A stretch of DNA of 64,000 nt from Pedobacter terrae (GTDB taxonomy: Bacteria; Bacteroidota; Bacteroidia; Sphingobacteriales; Sphingobacteriaceae). How positions within the stretch are numbered: the stretch's first letter is position 1; each line of letters begins with the position of its first letter. Of the stretch, positions 57,006 to 64,000 are shown one piece after another. Position numbers and translations under genes: made by a program. The stretch lies in contig NZ_FNCH01000005.1 of NCBI RefSeq assembly GCF_900100705.1, forward strand, positions 1 to 64,000, read 5' to 3'. The notes under the pieces were generated by a model. The model was given only the letters and a program-made list of their open reading frames with translations. It had not been told where the DNA came from and made no database searches.

Positions 57006-58857
57006 CTGCTTTGTAAAGAATAAGAATGGATTCGGGAAATAAATTAAGCTGGCTCTCAGCCATTATATGATTTGATTCTTGGTTTGGACCATTCCACTGC
57101 ATTAAAGAAGAGTCTAATAACACCGAGGCATGTTGAAAGGAAGGATCAATGGATAAAGTTTGTTTCTGTTGAGAAAAATTGAATAAGGCCAAAATTTCTT
57201 CACTGTCTTTCCAGCGCCTAAGCATAAGACAGTTTTGTTCAGGAAATGCTACTGCATATACATTTTGACGATCCAGGTTGGCAAAGACAGGATATTTTTT
57301 CCGAAATGCAATCAAAGTTTTATAATAACTGAGCATGATCTTGTGTCTCGGTTCTGCCGTTTTTTCCCAGTCCAGTTTTGAACGTTCAAAAGTAGAGACT
57401 GCCTGTGGGTCGGGTGTTTCGCCATGGGTATGGAAGTCGGCAAATTCTGCCTTTCTTCCTTTTCTTACCGCTTCAATCAGTTCTTCATCGCTATGGCTCA
57501 CAAAAAACTGGAAAGGATTGGTTTCTGCCCATTCTTCGCCCATAAATATTAAGGGTAAAAACGGACTGCAAAAAACTGCTCCTGCCATCACCTTCAACAT
57601 TTCGAAACTAACCAGGGCGCTGCTTCTTTCGCCCAGCATACGGTTACCTACCTGATCGTGATTTTGCGAAAAAACAACAAATTTAGCGCCTGAAACTTCC
57701 TGTAACGGCATTCCAAACTTCCTTTTACGATGGGGAGAATACTGGCCAGTGTACACATACGCATCCTGGTAGGATTTGGCGAGATCTGCAACACCATTAA
57801 AATCTGAATAATAACCTTCTTTTACCTGCCCGGTACAAACCCGGAGCGCGTGGTGGAATTCATCTACCCACTGGGCGTCCATGCCATAACCGTATTCACT
57901 TTGATGCCTGATATAACGCTCATCATTCAAATCAAGCTCAGCAATTAATTGATATGGCCTACCGGTAGTTTGTGAAAGTTTCTCAGTATAGTTTTTAATG
58001 TCTGCCAGAATATGGACCGGACTAAAATCTTTAATGGCATGTACCGCATCCAGCCTAAGCACGTCGATATGAAAATCTCTAAACCACATTAAGGCATTTT
58101 CGATAAAAAAATTACGCACGGCATCGCAGCCGGCATCGTCAAAGTTAATAGCCTTTCCCCAGGGCGTTTGATATTTATCGGTAAAATATTCGCCAAAATC
58201 GGAGAAATAATTCCCTTCAGGCCCAACATGATTATAAACAACATCTAAAATAATGGCCAAACCTTTAGCATGGCAGGCATTAACCAAATGCTGCAAGGAT
58301 GATGGCCCGCCATAAGTATTTTGCACGGCAAAGGGAAATACACCATCGTAACCCCAGTTTCTATTGCCCGAAAATTGTGCAACGGGCATAATTTCGATAG
58401 CTGTAATGCCTAGTTCAATCAGATAATCGAGTTTGGTTTCGATAGCGGCAAAATCTCCATTTGGTGTAAATGTTCCGGTGTGAAGTTCATAGATGACCAG
58501 ATCATTGAGGTTTACTCCTTGCCAATCGGCATCTGTCCACGAAAAAGCATTTAGATCGAAAGTAGTAGATGACCCGTTTGGTCCTTCTTTCTGCAATAAA
58601 GAAGCCGGGTCTGCCCGGTATAACGTTTCTCCATCGGTTAAGGATGTAATTTTGAAGCGATATTGATCATGTTTTCTGATCTGGTCTGTTTGCAAATACC
58701 AATAACCATAGCCTTCATCAAATAGCTGTAAAGTCAATTCGCCCACTTCTATTAAAATAGAAACCTGCGCTGCGAATGGTGCCCAAAGCCTGATTTCGGC
58801 TGCCCCGTCTTCATTAAAGTTTAATCCTATTTTTCGCTTTTGTATATCTATTTCCAT
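56998..58857 (-). CDS. treZ: Maltooligosyltrehalose trehalohydrolase
   Basis: Releases trehalose from maltooligosyl-trehalose made by TreY. 619 residues: N-terminal sandwich about 1-95 (EIRLWAPFAAQVSI), GH13 barrel about 110-500 with YELHTGTFTPNG, GYDGVFPFAVQNTYGG, LDVVYNHVGPEGNYF, nucleophile in VLRLDAVHAI, acid/base in LIAELDLND and SQNHDQVGNR, then a C-terminal sheet. The family's WGYDG and VGPEGNY features separate it from branching enzymes. It is the first gene of the treZ-treY-malQ pair. No treX debranching gene lies next to it, so dextrins must come from elsewhere, for instance from GH97 products or glycogen breakdown. Confidence 0.93.
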   Translation of the reverse strand: MEIDIQKRKIGLNFNEDGAAEIRLWAPFAAQVSILIEVGELTLQLFDEGYGYWYLQTDQIRKHDQYRFKITSLTDGETLYRADPASLLQKEGPNGSSTTFDLNAFSWTDADWQGVNLNDLVIYELHTGTFTPNGDFAAIETKLDYLIELGITAIEIMPVAQFSGNRNWGYDGVFPFAVQNTYGGPSSLQHLVNACHAKGLAIILDVVYNHVGPEGNYFSDFGEYFTDKYQTPWGKAINFDDAGCDAVRNFFIENALMWFRDFHIDVLRLDAVHAIKDFSPVHILADIKNYTEKLSQTTGRPYQLIAELDLNDERYIRHQSEYGYGMDAQWVDEFHHALRVCTGQVKEGYYSDFNGVADLAKSYQDAYVYTGQYSPHRKRKFGMPLQEVSGAKFVVFSQNHDQVGNRMLGERSSALVSFEMLKVMAGAVFCSPFLPLIFMGEEWAETNPFQFFVSHSDEELIEAVRKGRKAEFADFHTHGETPDPQAVSTFERSKLDWEKTAEPRHKIMLSYYKTLIAFRKKYPVFANLDRQNVYAVAFPEQNCLMLRRWKDSEEILALFNFSQQKQTLSIDPSFQHASVLLDSSLMQWNGPNQESNHIMAESQLNLFPESILILYKADA

Positions 58858-58992
58858 TGAAGAACTTTAGAAAAAAAACAAGAAAAATGCGCTAAAAGTT
58901 TTAGAAGTGGCCAGCTCATTTATTAAAGTTCAAATAAGCCAAACCATCTAAAATTTTATCTGGTTATATCTATACCTATTAAAAACATCATT

Positions 58993-60000
58993 ATGGACGG
59001 AAAAAAAAATGTTACACGACGTGAGGCAATTGGAGGTCTCGGAATTGGATTGGCTAGTATGGCCATTGCACCCGCACTATCTGCCGCAGAAGTAAGCCAA
59101 CACCATTACTCACCTATTGTCGCGCTCGAAGACCCCACCACTAAATATCCGCGACCACCTTTTAACCATCAAAACCAGCCCTGGCCGGCATTGGCCAGCA
59201 AAATGGTACCCCGACCCGATCATGGCGAAACCAGTTATAAAGGCTCAGGGAGATTAGCGGGAAGAAAGGCGTTAATTACGGGTGGCGATTCTGGTATGGG
59301 TAGAGCGGCAGCCATTGCCTATGCCAGAGAAGGTGCAGATGTTGCCATTAATTATTTACCACAGGAAGAACCAGACGCTAAAGAAGTTATTGAATTGATT
59401 AAAAAGGCTGGTCGCAAAGCAGTTGCCATTCCTGGCGATATCAGAGATGAAGCCTTTTGCAAAAAGCTGGTCGATACGGCTGTAAGTCAGCTGGGTGGCC
59501 TGGATATATTGGTTAGCAACGCTGCAAGACAACAGAGTACACCTTCGCTTGCTGATTTAACAAGCGATCAGTTTGACTGGACCATAAAAACCAATATATA
59601 TGCGCCATTCTGGATTATTAAAGCAGCCTTACCTCATTTAAAACCAGGCTCATCTATTATTGGAACCACCTCTGTACAGGCAACCGATCCTTCGCCTGAT
59701 CTTTATGATTATGCACAAACAAAAGCCGCTACCACCAACTTTGTAAAATCACTTGCCAAGCAACTTGGCCCTAAAGGGATCAGGGTGAACGGTGTTGCTC
59801 CTGGCCCGATATGGACGCCATTACAGATGGGTGGTGGTTCAACCCCTGAGAAACTTAAAGAATTTGGTAAAGATACTGCATTGGGCAGACCAGGCCAACC
59901 TGCTGAGCTGGCATCTATTTATGTTCAGCTTGCTGCAAATGATGCCAGTTTTTCTACCGGCCAGGTATATGGCGCTGCCGGAGGAAACGGACAACCTTAG
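58993..60000 (+). CDS. SDR oxidoreductase with twin-arginine-type leader
   Basis: 335 residues. The N-terminus VTRREAIGGLGIGLASMAIA (7-26) has two arginines before a hydrophobic stretch, then APALSAAE, a Tat-like signal; the +2 residue after RR is Ala, not the usual Phe, so export is likely but not certain. A Pro-rich linker (YPRPPFNHQNQPWP) precedes the SDR domain: cofactor loop TGGDSGMGRA near 96, SNAARQ near 177 and the catalytic YAQTK near 240. The linker and domain resemble stress-linked SDRs of the YhdF/YgfF type. A Tat-exported dehydrogenase would carry its nucleotide cofactor folded in. It is transcribed away from the trehalose genes. Confidence 0.85.
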   Translation: MDGKKNVTRREAIGGLGIGLASMAIAPALSAAEVSQHHYSPIVALEDPTTKYPRPPFNHQNQPWPALASKMVPRPDHGETSYKGSGRLAGRKALITGGDSGMGRAAAIAYAREGADVAINYLPQEEPDAKEVIELIKKAGRKAVAIPGDIRDEAFCKKLVDTAVSQLGGLDILVSNAARQQSTPSLADLTSDQFDWTIKTNIYAPFWIIKAALPHLKPGSSIIGTTSVQATDPSPDLYDYAQTKAATTNFVKSLAKQLGPKGIRVNGVAPGPIWTPLQMGGGSTPEKLKEFGKDTALGRPGQPAELASIYVQLAANDASFSTGQVYGAAGGNGQP

Positions 60001-60030
60001 GGGTAATTTTGATTGGAAGTTAAGAATCAA

Positions 60031-60101
60031 TCATTGCGAGAAGACTTTTTCAGCCGACGAAGCCTGCCTGTAGCAGGCTTCGTCGTTTCTTCTCGCAATG
60101 A
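60031..60101. repeat. Long nested-hairpin repeat, copy 2
   Basis: Outer arms tcattgcgagaaga (60031-60044) and tcttctcgcaatga (60088-60101) pair perfectly over 14 bases. Inside, cgacgaagcctgc (60055-60067) and gcaggcttcgtcg (60073-60085) pair perfectly over 13 bases with a 5-base loop. Same family as 24575-24663 by the tcattgcgag and cgaagc words. It may also end transcription of the SDR gene. Confidence 0.8.
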
Positions 60102-60173
60102 CGATCACGCTGGTGGATTTTGTCAATGGTAGCGTAGTGGAGATTTTGTTAGATACATCGAAAGATTTCTCCC

Positions 60174-60191
60174 CGCCTGTACGGACAGGCG
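60174..60191. repeat. cgcctgt/acaggcg hairpin
   Basis: A perfect 7-bp stem with a 4-base loop, 65 bases before the 3' end of the next SDR gene. It lies in the same spacer as the copy-2 repeat and looks like another dispersed element. Confidence 0.5.
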
Positions 60192-60255
60192 CTACGCTTG
60201 CTTCGGTAGAGATGTCGAAATCTATCTGAAATCTAATTTTGATAAGGGGATAATA

Positions 60256-61050
60256 TTATGACTTATCCACCGGCTCCTGTTGCTTACCGGTCTGCTCTGC
60301 CAACATACTATCAGGCGTTACATTCCCCATGGCTACCTGGAATTTATTCTTAAATCCAGAGATGACCATATCTTTCCCGGCAATCATCGCCTCGTAACCA
60401 TCTTTGGCCACATCTGCAGGATCTGCAAGTTCACCTTCCTGTACCGCTTTAGAATCGAGCATATCCGCTTTCCTGAAAAAATCGGTATCTGTAGGACCAG
60501 GCAATAAAGAGGTTATGGTAACGGGTGTATCTTTAATTTCAGCACGGACAGCCTCATTAAATGAATGCACAAATGCTTTTGTTCCATGGTAAACTGCCTG
60601 ATAAGGTCCCGGAACTTTTCCTGCAATAGAGGCAACGTTTAAGATCTTACCAGTTCCACGGGCTACCATCTCCCGTACATACAATTTGGTTAAGGTTACC
60701 AAAGCCGAAATGTTGAGTTGGATAATGTTGAGTTCCTTACTCAGATCGGTATCTAAAAACTTGCCATAAACACCCTGGCCCGCATCATTCACCAATACAT
60801 CGATCTGTATATTTTTTGCCTGTATTTGTTCATACAGATCAACCGCTGCATTAGGTTCAAAAAGATCCGCAGTAATAGTTATCACCTCAACCCCCTGTTC
60901 TTCAAGCACAACTGCAGCCCGTTGTAGGCTGGCCTCTTCCCTGCCTACAATAACCAGATTAAAGTGATCTTTTGCAAAAAGCTTTGCCAGTTCATAACCA
61001 ATACCGCTACTTGCTCCTGTAATCAGGGCAAAATGTTTTGTATTTTCCAT
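60256..61050 (-). CDS. Short-chain dehydrogenase/reductase
   Basis: 264-residue classical SDR. The cofactor loop TGASSGIG is at 11-18, the structural NAG motif is changed to NDAGQG near 88, the catalytic Ser is in NVASIAG and Tyr-x3-Lys in YHGTK near 154. The start of the chain resembles YqjQ/DltE-type proteins. The substrate is unknown. It has a Gln-rich tail (AEQTGKQQEPVDKS). The next gene upstream on the strand is the small acidic protein, 47 bp away. Confidence 0.88.
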   Translation of the reverse strand: MENTKHFALITGASSGIGYELAKLFAKDHFNLVIVGREEASLQRAAVVLEEQGVEVITITADLFEPNAAVDLYEQIQAKNIQIDVLVNDAGQGVYGKFLDTDLSKELNIIQLNISALVTLTKLYVREMVARGTGKILNVASIAGKVPGPYQAVYHGTKAFVHSFNEAVRAEIKDTPVTITSLLPGPTDTDFFRKADMLDSKAVQEGELADPADVAKDGYEAMIAGKDMVISGFKNKFQVAMGNVTPDSMLAEQTGKQQEPVDKS

Positions 61051-61097
61051 AATATCTGTTCTTCAGGTTAATCATCCCTTATTCAATCGACTGTCTT

Positions 61098-61289
61098 TTA
61101 ATCAGTATTGCTTTTATCAGTCTGTTCATCACTATCCGAATCAGACTTTGTAGCTTGTTCGGCCTGTTCCGCTGCTGCATCATCATCCTGGTGAGCAGTA
61201 TCGGCATCACTTCCCTCTAGTTGAGAGACCGGAATAACGCCTATTTTATCCTCTTTATTCGTTTCGAGATCTGTTTTCTTGTTTTCCAT
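61098..61289 (-). CDS. Small acidic, probably disordered protein
   Basis: 63 residues, about 30% Asp+Glu, with only one aliphatic patch (KIGVIPVSQLEG, residues 15-26). The rest is Asp/Ala/Glu/Gln/Ser repeats (DDDAAAEQAEQ, SDSDSDEQTD). I do not recognise a family. The codon pattern and the ATG are sound, and it sits with katE, DUF892 and SDR genes on the same strand, so a role as a hydrophilic stress protein is possible. Low complexity makes similarity searches weak. Confidence 0.6.
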   Translation of the reverse strand: MENKKTDLETNKEDKIGVIPVSQLEGSDADTAHQDDDAAAEQAEQATKSDSDSDEQTDKSNTD

Positions 61290-61429
61290 AATTTTAAGCT
61301 TATTTTAAATTGATATTTAGCTGGCAGATGAATTTGCCTTAATGGCTATAAATGATATTCCGGCCAAAATGCCTTCTTAACTATAGAACCTGTTAAAACC
61401 TTTGGCAGTTTGGTTTATTTCAAAAAAAA

Positions 61430-61455
61430 CAACCAGGCTAATGATAACCTGGTTG
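61430..61455 (-). terminator. Terminator of katE
   Basis: caaccagg (61430-61437) and cctggttg (61448-61455) form a perfect 8-bp stem with a 10-base loop; on the minus strand eight T residues follow. Confidence 0.9.
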
Positions 61456-61488
61456 AAATGATATTAAGAATACGATAGAATTATTAGT

Positions 61489-63681
61489 CTATGCCGGAAT
61501 TTTTCTTGGCACCTCCCGATCCCAGAATCTGTGCTGGGCAATCATGCTGATAAATAATTCTACCAATGAAGAAAGATCATCAGAAACCATAATACCTTCG
61601 CGCAGAACGGTTTCCTCCGAATATTCGTCCGGAAGTTTCTTATAGAAATAGGTGGCCTCCAAAACCTGTATTGCAGTAGCATCCGCAGCTATTGCCTTAC
61701 AGTGCTTAAAGGCTTCATTCAGAAAATGTACGGCATTAGCTTCTGCTTCTAACGTTGCAGAACTGTTTGTTCCTCCCGGAAGATAAACGGCATCATAAAG
61801 TACAGATGCGGCCGTTAGGAAACTTTCATCTACATCGATCTGCTGATCATCCTCCGAAAGAATAGTACCCAGCTTTGGTGCAATAATATGCACAATTGCA
61901 CCCTGGGCAACCAGTGCATCTTTTACAGTACTTAAGGATTTACCATCCACACCATCTGCTGCAAGGATGGCGATTTTTCTGGTAGCGATCGAATCCTTAA
62001 GTGTACCAGCCATACTCAATGCTTCCGATTTTGCAAGTTCTCCTTCTTTCTGTTCTGGGGTATAATCTGCCGGATCAGCATCTGCAGGTATACTTCCATT
62101 CAATTCTGCTAAAGGAATAGTTGGAACATGAAGACCAAGTGCATAAGCTACAGCTGCTGCAAGTCCTTTATCCACATGATTAAGCAAGCCAAGCATACGT
62201 TCTCTTACCGCAACCATTTTTACCTTGCCCAGCTCAAAACTAAAGGCATCAATCAAGTGGTTTTTTTCGGCTTCAGACTGACTGTTAAAGAATAATCTGG
62301 CCTGCGAGAAGTGGTCGAAAAAACTTCTGCTTCTTGCGCGGATTTTCTTTGCATCAATACGTTCGTTATAACTAACAAAACCACCTTCAGCTGCTTTAGC
62401 CTGTTGAGGATCGTTTGCAGCTATTCCATTAGGACCATAACTGGTTTTGCCACGGTTTATGGTTTGGCGCATATAACCATCGCGCTGGTTATTGTGTATA
62501 GGTACCACAGGTCTGTTAATCGGAATCTCATGAAAATTTGGTCCGCCCAACCTGATCAGCTGTGTATCAGTGTAAGAAAACAACCTGCCCTGCAAAAGTG
62601 GGTCGTTAGTAAAATCTATTCCTGGCACAACATGCCCAACGTGAAAAGCAACCTGTTCCGTTTCGGCAAAGAAATTATCGGGATTGCGGTTTAAGGTCAT
62701 TTTTCCGATGCGCTGCACAGGAACCAGTTCTTCGGGAATGAGTTTGGTTGGGTCCAGTAAGTCGAAGCCAAACTTAAATTCATCCTCTTCGGCTACAATC
62801 TGTACACCGAGTTCCCATTCCGGGAAAGCACCCGCTTCTATGGCATCCCATAAATCCCGTCTGTGGAAATCGGGATCTTTTCCCGAAATATTCTGTGCTT
62901 CATCCCAGGCAACCGAATGTATACCTAACAGTGGTTTCCAGTGGAATTTCACAAAACTGGCCACACCAGACGCATTCACAAAACGGAAAGTATGCACACC
63001 AAATCCTTCCATCATGCGGTAACTTCTAGGAACGGCCCTGTCGCTCATCAACCACATAATCATATGTGCAGATTCGGGCATAAAGGAAATGAAATCCCAA
63101 AAAGTGTCGTGTGCAGATGCAGCCTGAGGCATTTCATTGTCTGGCTCCGGCTTTACAGCATGCACTAGATCAGGGAATTTAACGGCATCCTGAATAAAAA
63201 ACACCGGCATATTGTTACCTACGAGGTCGAAATTACCCTCCTGGGTGTAAAACTTTACCGCAAAACCACGAACATCGCGGGCAAGGTCAGTAGAACCTCT
63301 TGATCCTGCTACTGTTGAAAACCGAACGAAAACAGGTGTTTCCTGGCCCGGATCGCAAAGGAAAGCTGCTCTGGTGACATCAGACATATCCTCATATACC
63401 TTGAACACGCCGTGTGCACCTGACCCTCTGGCATGCACAACCCGTTCAGGGATTCGCTCATGGTCGAAATGGGTAATTTTTTCCCGTAATATAAAATCTT
63501 CCAATAATGTGGCACCCCGATCGCCAGCCTTAAGCGAATTCTGATCATCGTTTATTTTAACGCCGTGATTGGTGGTAAGTTTTGTATTGGTATCATCTGC
63601 AACAAAGGCCTCCAGCTTTGCTGTTTTATCATTATCCTGTTTTACCGGACTACTATCTTTTACTATTGTTTTTTTTGCCAT
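61489..63681 (-). CDS. katE: Large-subunit catalase (HPII type)
   Basis: Clade 2 monofunctional haem catalase, 730 residues. The disordered Lys/Asp-rich start (1-45) is followed by the catalase core: catalytic His in [12 protein letters not shown] near 81-92, Asn in VGNNMPVFF near 155 and the haem-ligand Tyr in [14 protein letters not shown] near 370. From about 575 comes the flavodoxin/class-I-amidotransferase-like C-terminal domain ([12 protein letters not shown]), the mark of large-subunit catalases. No signal. It starts 15 bp after the DUF892 gene, and is followed by a terminator, so the two form a stress operon. Confidence 0.96.
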   Translation of the reverse strand: MAKKTIVKDSSPVKQDNDKTAKLEAFVADDTNTKLTTNHGVKINDDQNSLKAGDRGATLLEDFILREKITHFDHERIPERVVHARGSGAHGVFKVYEDMSDVTRAAFLCDPGQETPVFVRFSTVAGSRGSTDLARDVRGFAVKFYTQEGNFDLVGNNMPVFFIQDAVKFPDLVHAVKPEPDNEMPQAASAHDTFWDFISFMPESAHMIMWLMSDRAVPRSYRMMEGFGVHTFRFVNASGVASFVKFHWKPLLGIHSVAWDEAQNISGKDPDFHRRDLWDAIEAGAFPEWELGVQIVAEEDEFKFGFDLLDPTKLIPEELVPVQRIGKMTLNRNPDNFFAETEQVAFHVGHVVPGIDFTNDPLLQGRLFSYTDTQLIRLGGPNFHEIPINRPVVPIHNNQRDGYMRQTINRGKTSYGPNGIAANDPQQAKAAEGGFVSYNERIDAKKIRARSRSFFDHFSQARLFFNSQSEAEKNHLIDAFSFELGKVKMVAVRERMLGLLNHVDKGLAAAVAYALGLHVPTIPLAELNGSIPADADPADYTPEQKEGELAKSEALSMAGTLKDSIATRKIAILAADGVDGKSLSTVKDALVAQGAIVHIIAPKLGTILSEDDQQIDVDESFLTAASVLYDAVYLPGGTNSSATLEAEANAVHFLNEAFKHCKAIAADATAIQVLEATYFYKKLPDEYSEETVLREGIMVSDDLSSLVELFISMIAQHRFWDREVPRKIPA

Positions 63682-63696
63682 TTTCTTTCTCCTCTC

Positions 63697-64000
63697 CTAA
63701 GCCTCTTCGGCTGCTTCATAATTAATTTCACTTTCAGCAATATCGGTCAGCTTGGTATCGGCAAGTTTTTCTTCAGCAAGGGTCTGTTCAAGCAAATCTG
63801 CGATTTCTGTTAAACCCAATGTTGTAGCCAGTTGAAAAAGTCCACCATAAGAAGCAATTTCATAATGTTCTACCTTTTGGCTAGCCAGTATGATACCTAC
63901 ATCACGTGTCGCTGTTCCGGCTTCTGTTTCCTCAATAATACTTTCACCCTCCTTACTTAATCCTTCCATCGCATCGCATTTTTTTGCAATTGGCTTTTCG
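63697..64000 (-). CDS. YciE/DUF892 ferritin-like protein, N-terminus outside the window
   Basis: The frame is open through the window end; the visible part is the C-terminal 100 residues. An ATG at 63969 is internal, since the frame continues upstream with EKPIAKKCDA. Family marks are MEGLSKEGESIIEE, DVGIILASQKVEHYEIASYG and LLEQTLAEEKLADTKLTDIA; the E-x-Q-K-V-E-H-Y-E-I pattern carries metal ligands of the four-helix DUF892 (YciE/YciF) bundle. The proteins are stress-induced and resemble ferroxidases. It lies 15 bp before katE. Confidence 0.88.
   Translation of the reverse strand, partial: EKPIAKKCDAMEGLSKEGESIIEETEAGTATRDVGIILASQKVEHYEIASYGGLFQLATTLGLTEIADLLEQTLAEEKLADTKLTDIAESEINYEAAEEA

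Noticed and set aside
62311..63168. Plus-strand frames across katE
   Set aside because: Shadows of the catalase coding sequence, which has all catalytic motifs on the minus strand.

Overview
The window looks like chromosomal DNA of an AT-rich Bacteroidota, most probably a Pedobacter-like member of the Sphingobacteriaceae. The reasons are two SusC/SusD outer-membrane pairs, an ECF sigma/FecR/SusC signalling set with an STN domain, DUF5683 placed in a parA-parB-dapB-lepB block, BshC (bacillithiol synthesis), GH97/GH29/GH3/GH2 hydrolases, promoters of the TTTG-N19-21-TAnnTTTG type, and almost no Shine-Dalgarno sequences. No rRNA, tRNA, CRISPR array or prophage was seen. The only mobile DNA recognised is the 3' end of an IS4-type transposase at the left edge.

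Layout. 1-278: insertion sequence remnant. 359-11582 (all minus strand): ECF sigma factor, FecR anti-sigma, SusC with STN domain, SusD, a cyanophycinase-like S51 lipoprotein, an isoaspartyl peptidase and a second, exported cyanophycinase, then a terminator and a DctA-type dicarboxylate carrier. I read this as a SusCD-type locus for cyanophycin or beta-aspartyl peptides instead of a polysaccharide; it is the most interesting system here. 11642-23177: GH2 hydrolase, a truncated gene, an ABC exporter, truA, small DUF proteins, a DEAD-box helicase with a Gly/Arg-rich tail, an unrecognised 110-residue protein and bshC. 23237-24322: a malate/lactate dehydrogenase family enzyme. 24747-35095 (minus): a glycan locus, ROK regulator-SusC-SusD-GH29-GH3. 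35244-39850 (minus): parA-parB-DUF5683-dapB-lepB. 40584-45000: a repeat-rich stretch with a run of small hairpins, three ~290 bp tandem units, a histidine kinase, a thioesterase and an array of ~100 bp units. 45008-52578: GH97, DUF2130, OsmC, YtxH, YdcF, ObgE and Adk. 52953-58857 (minus): treZ and a treY-malQ gene fusion for trehalose production from maltodextrins. 58993-64000: stress genes, namely a twin-arginine SDR, another SDR, a small acidic protein, a large catalase and a YciE/DUF892 ferritin-like protein cut by the window end.

How the parts work together. In the first locus, the lipoprotein hydrolase could cut polymer at the cell surface, SusCD could import the fragments, and the periplasmic cyanophycinase and isoaspartyl peptidase could finish digestion to Asp and Arg; DctA downstream could carry aspartate inward. 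FecR and the sigma factor would couple binding at SusC to transcription. In both SusCD loci a strong hairpin lies between susD and the first enzyme gene, a likely device for making more transport protein than enzyme. Function assignments rest on recognised motifs and family resemblance read by eye; no database search was run.
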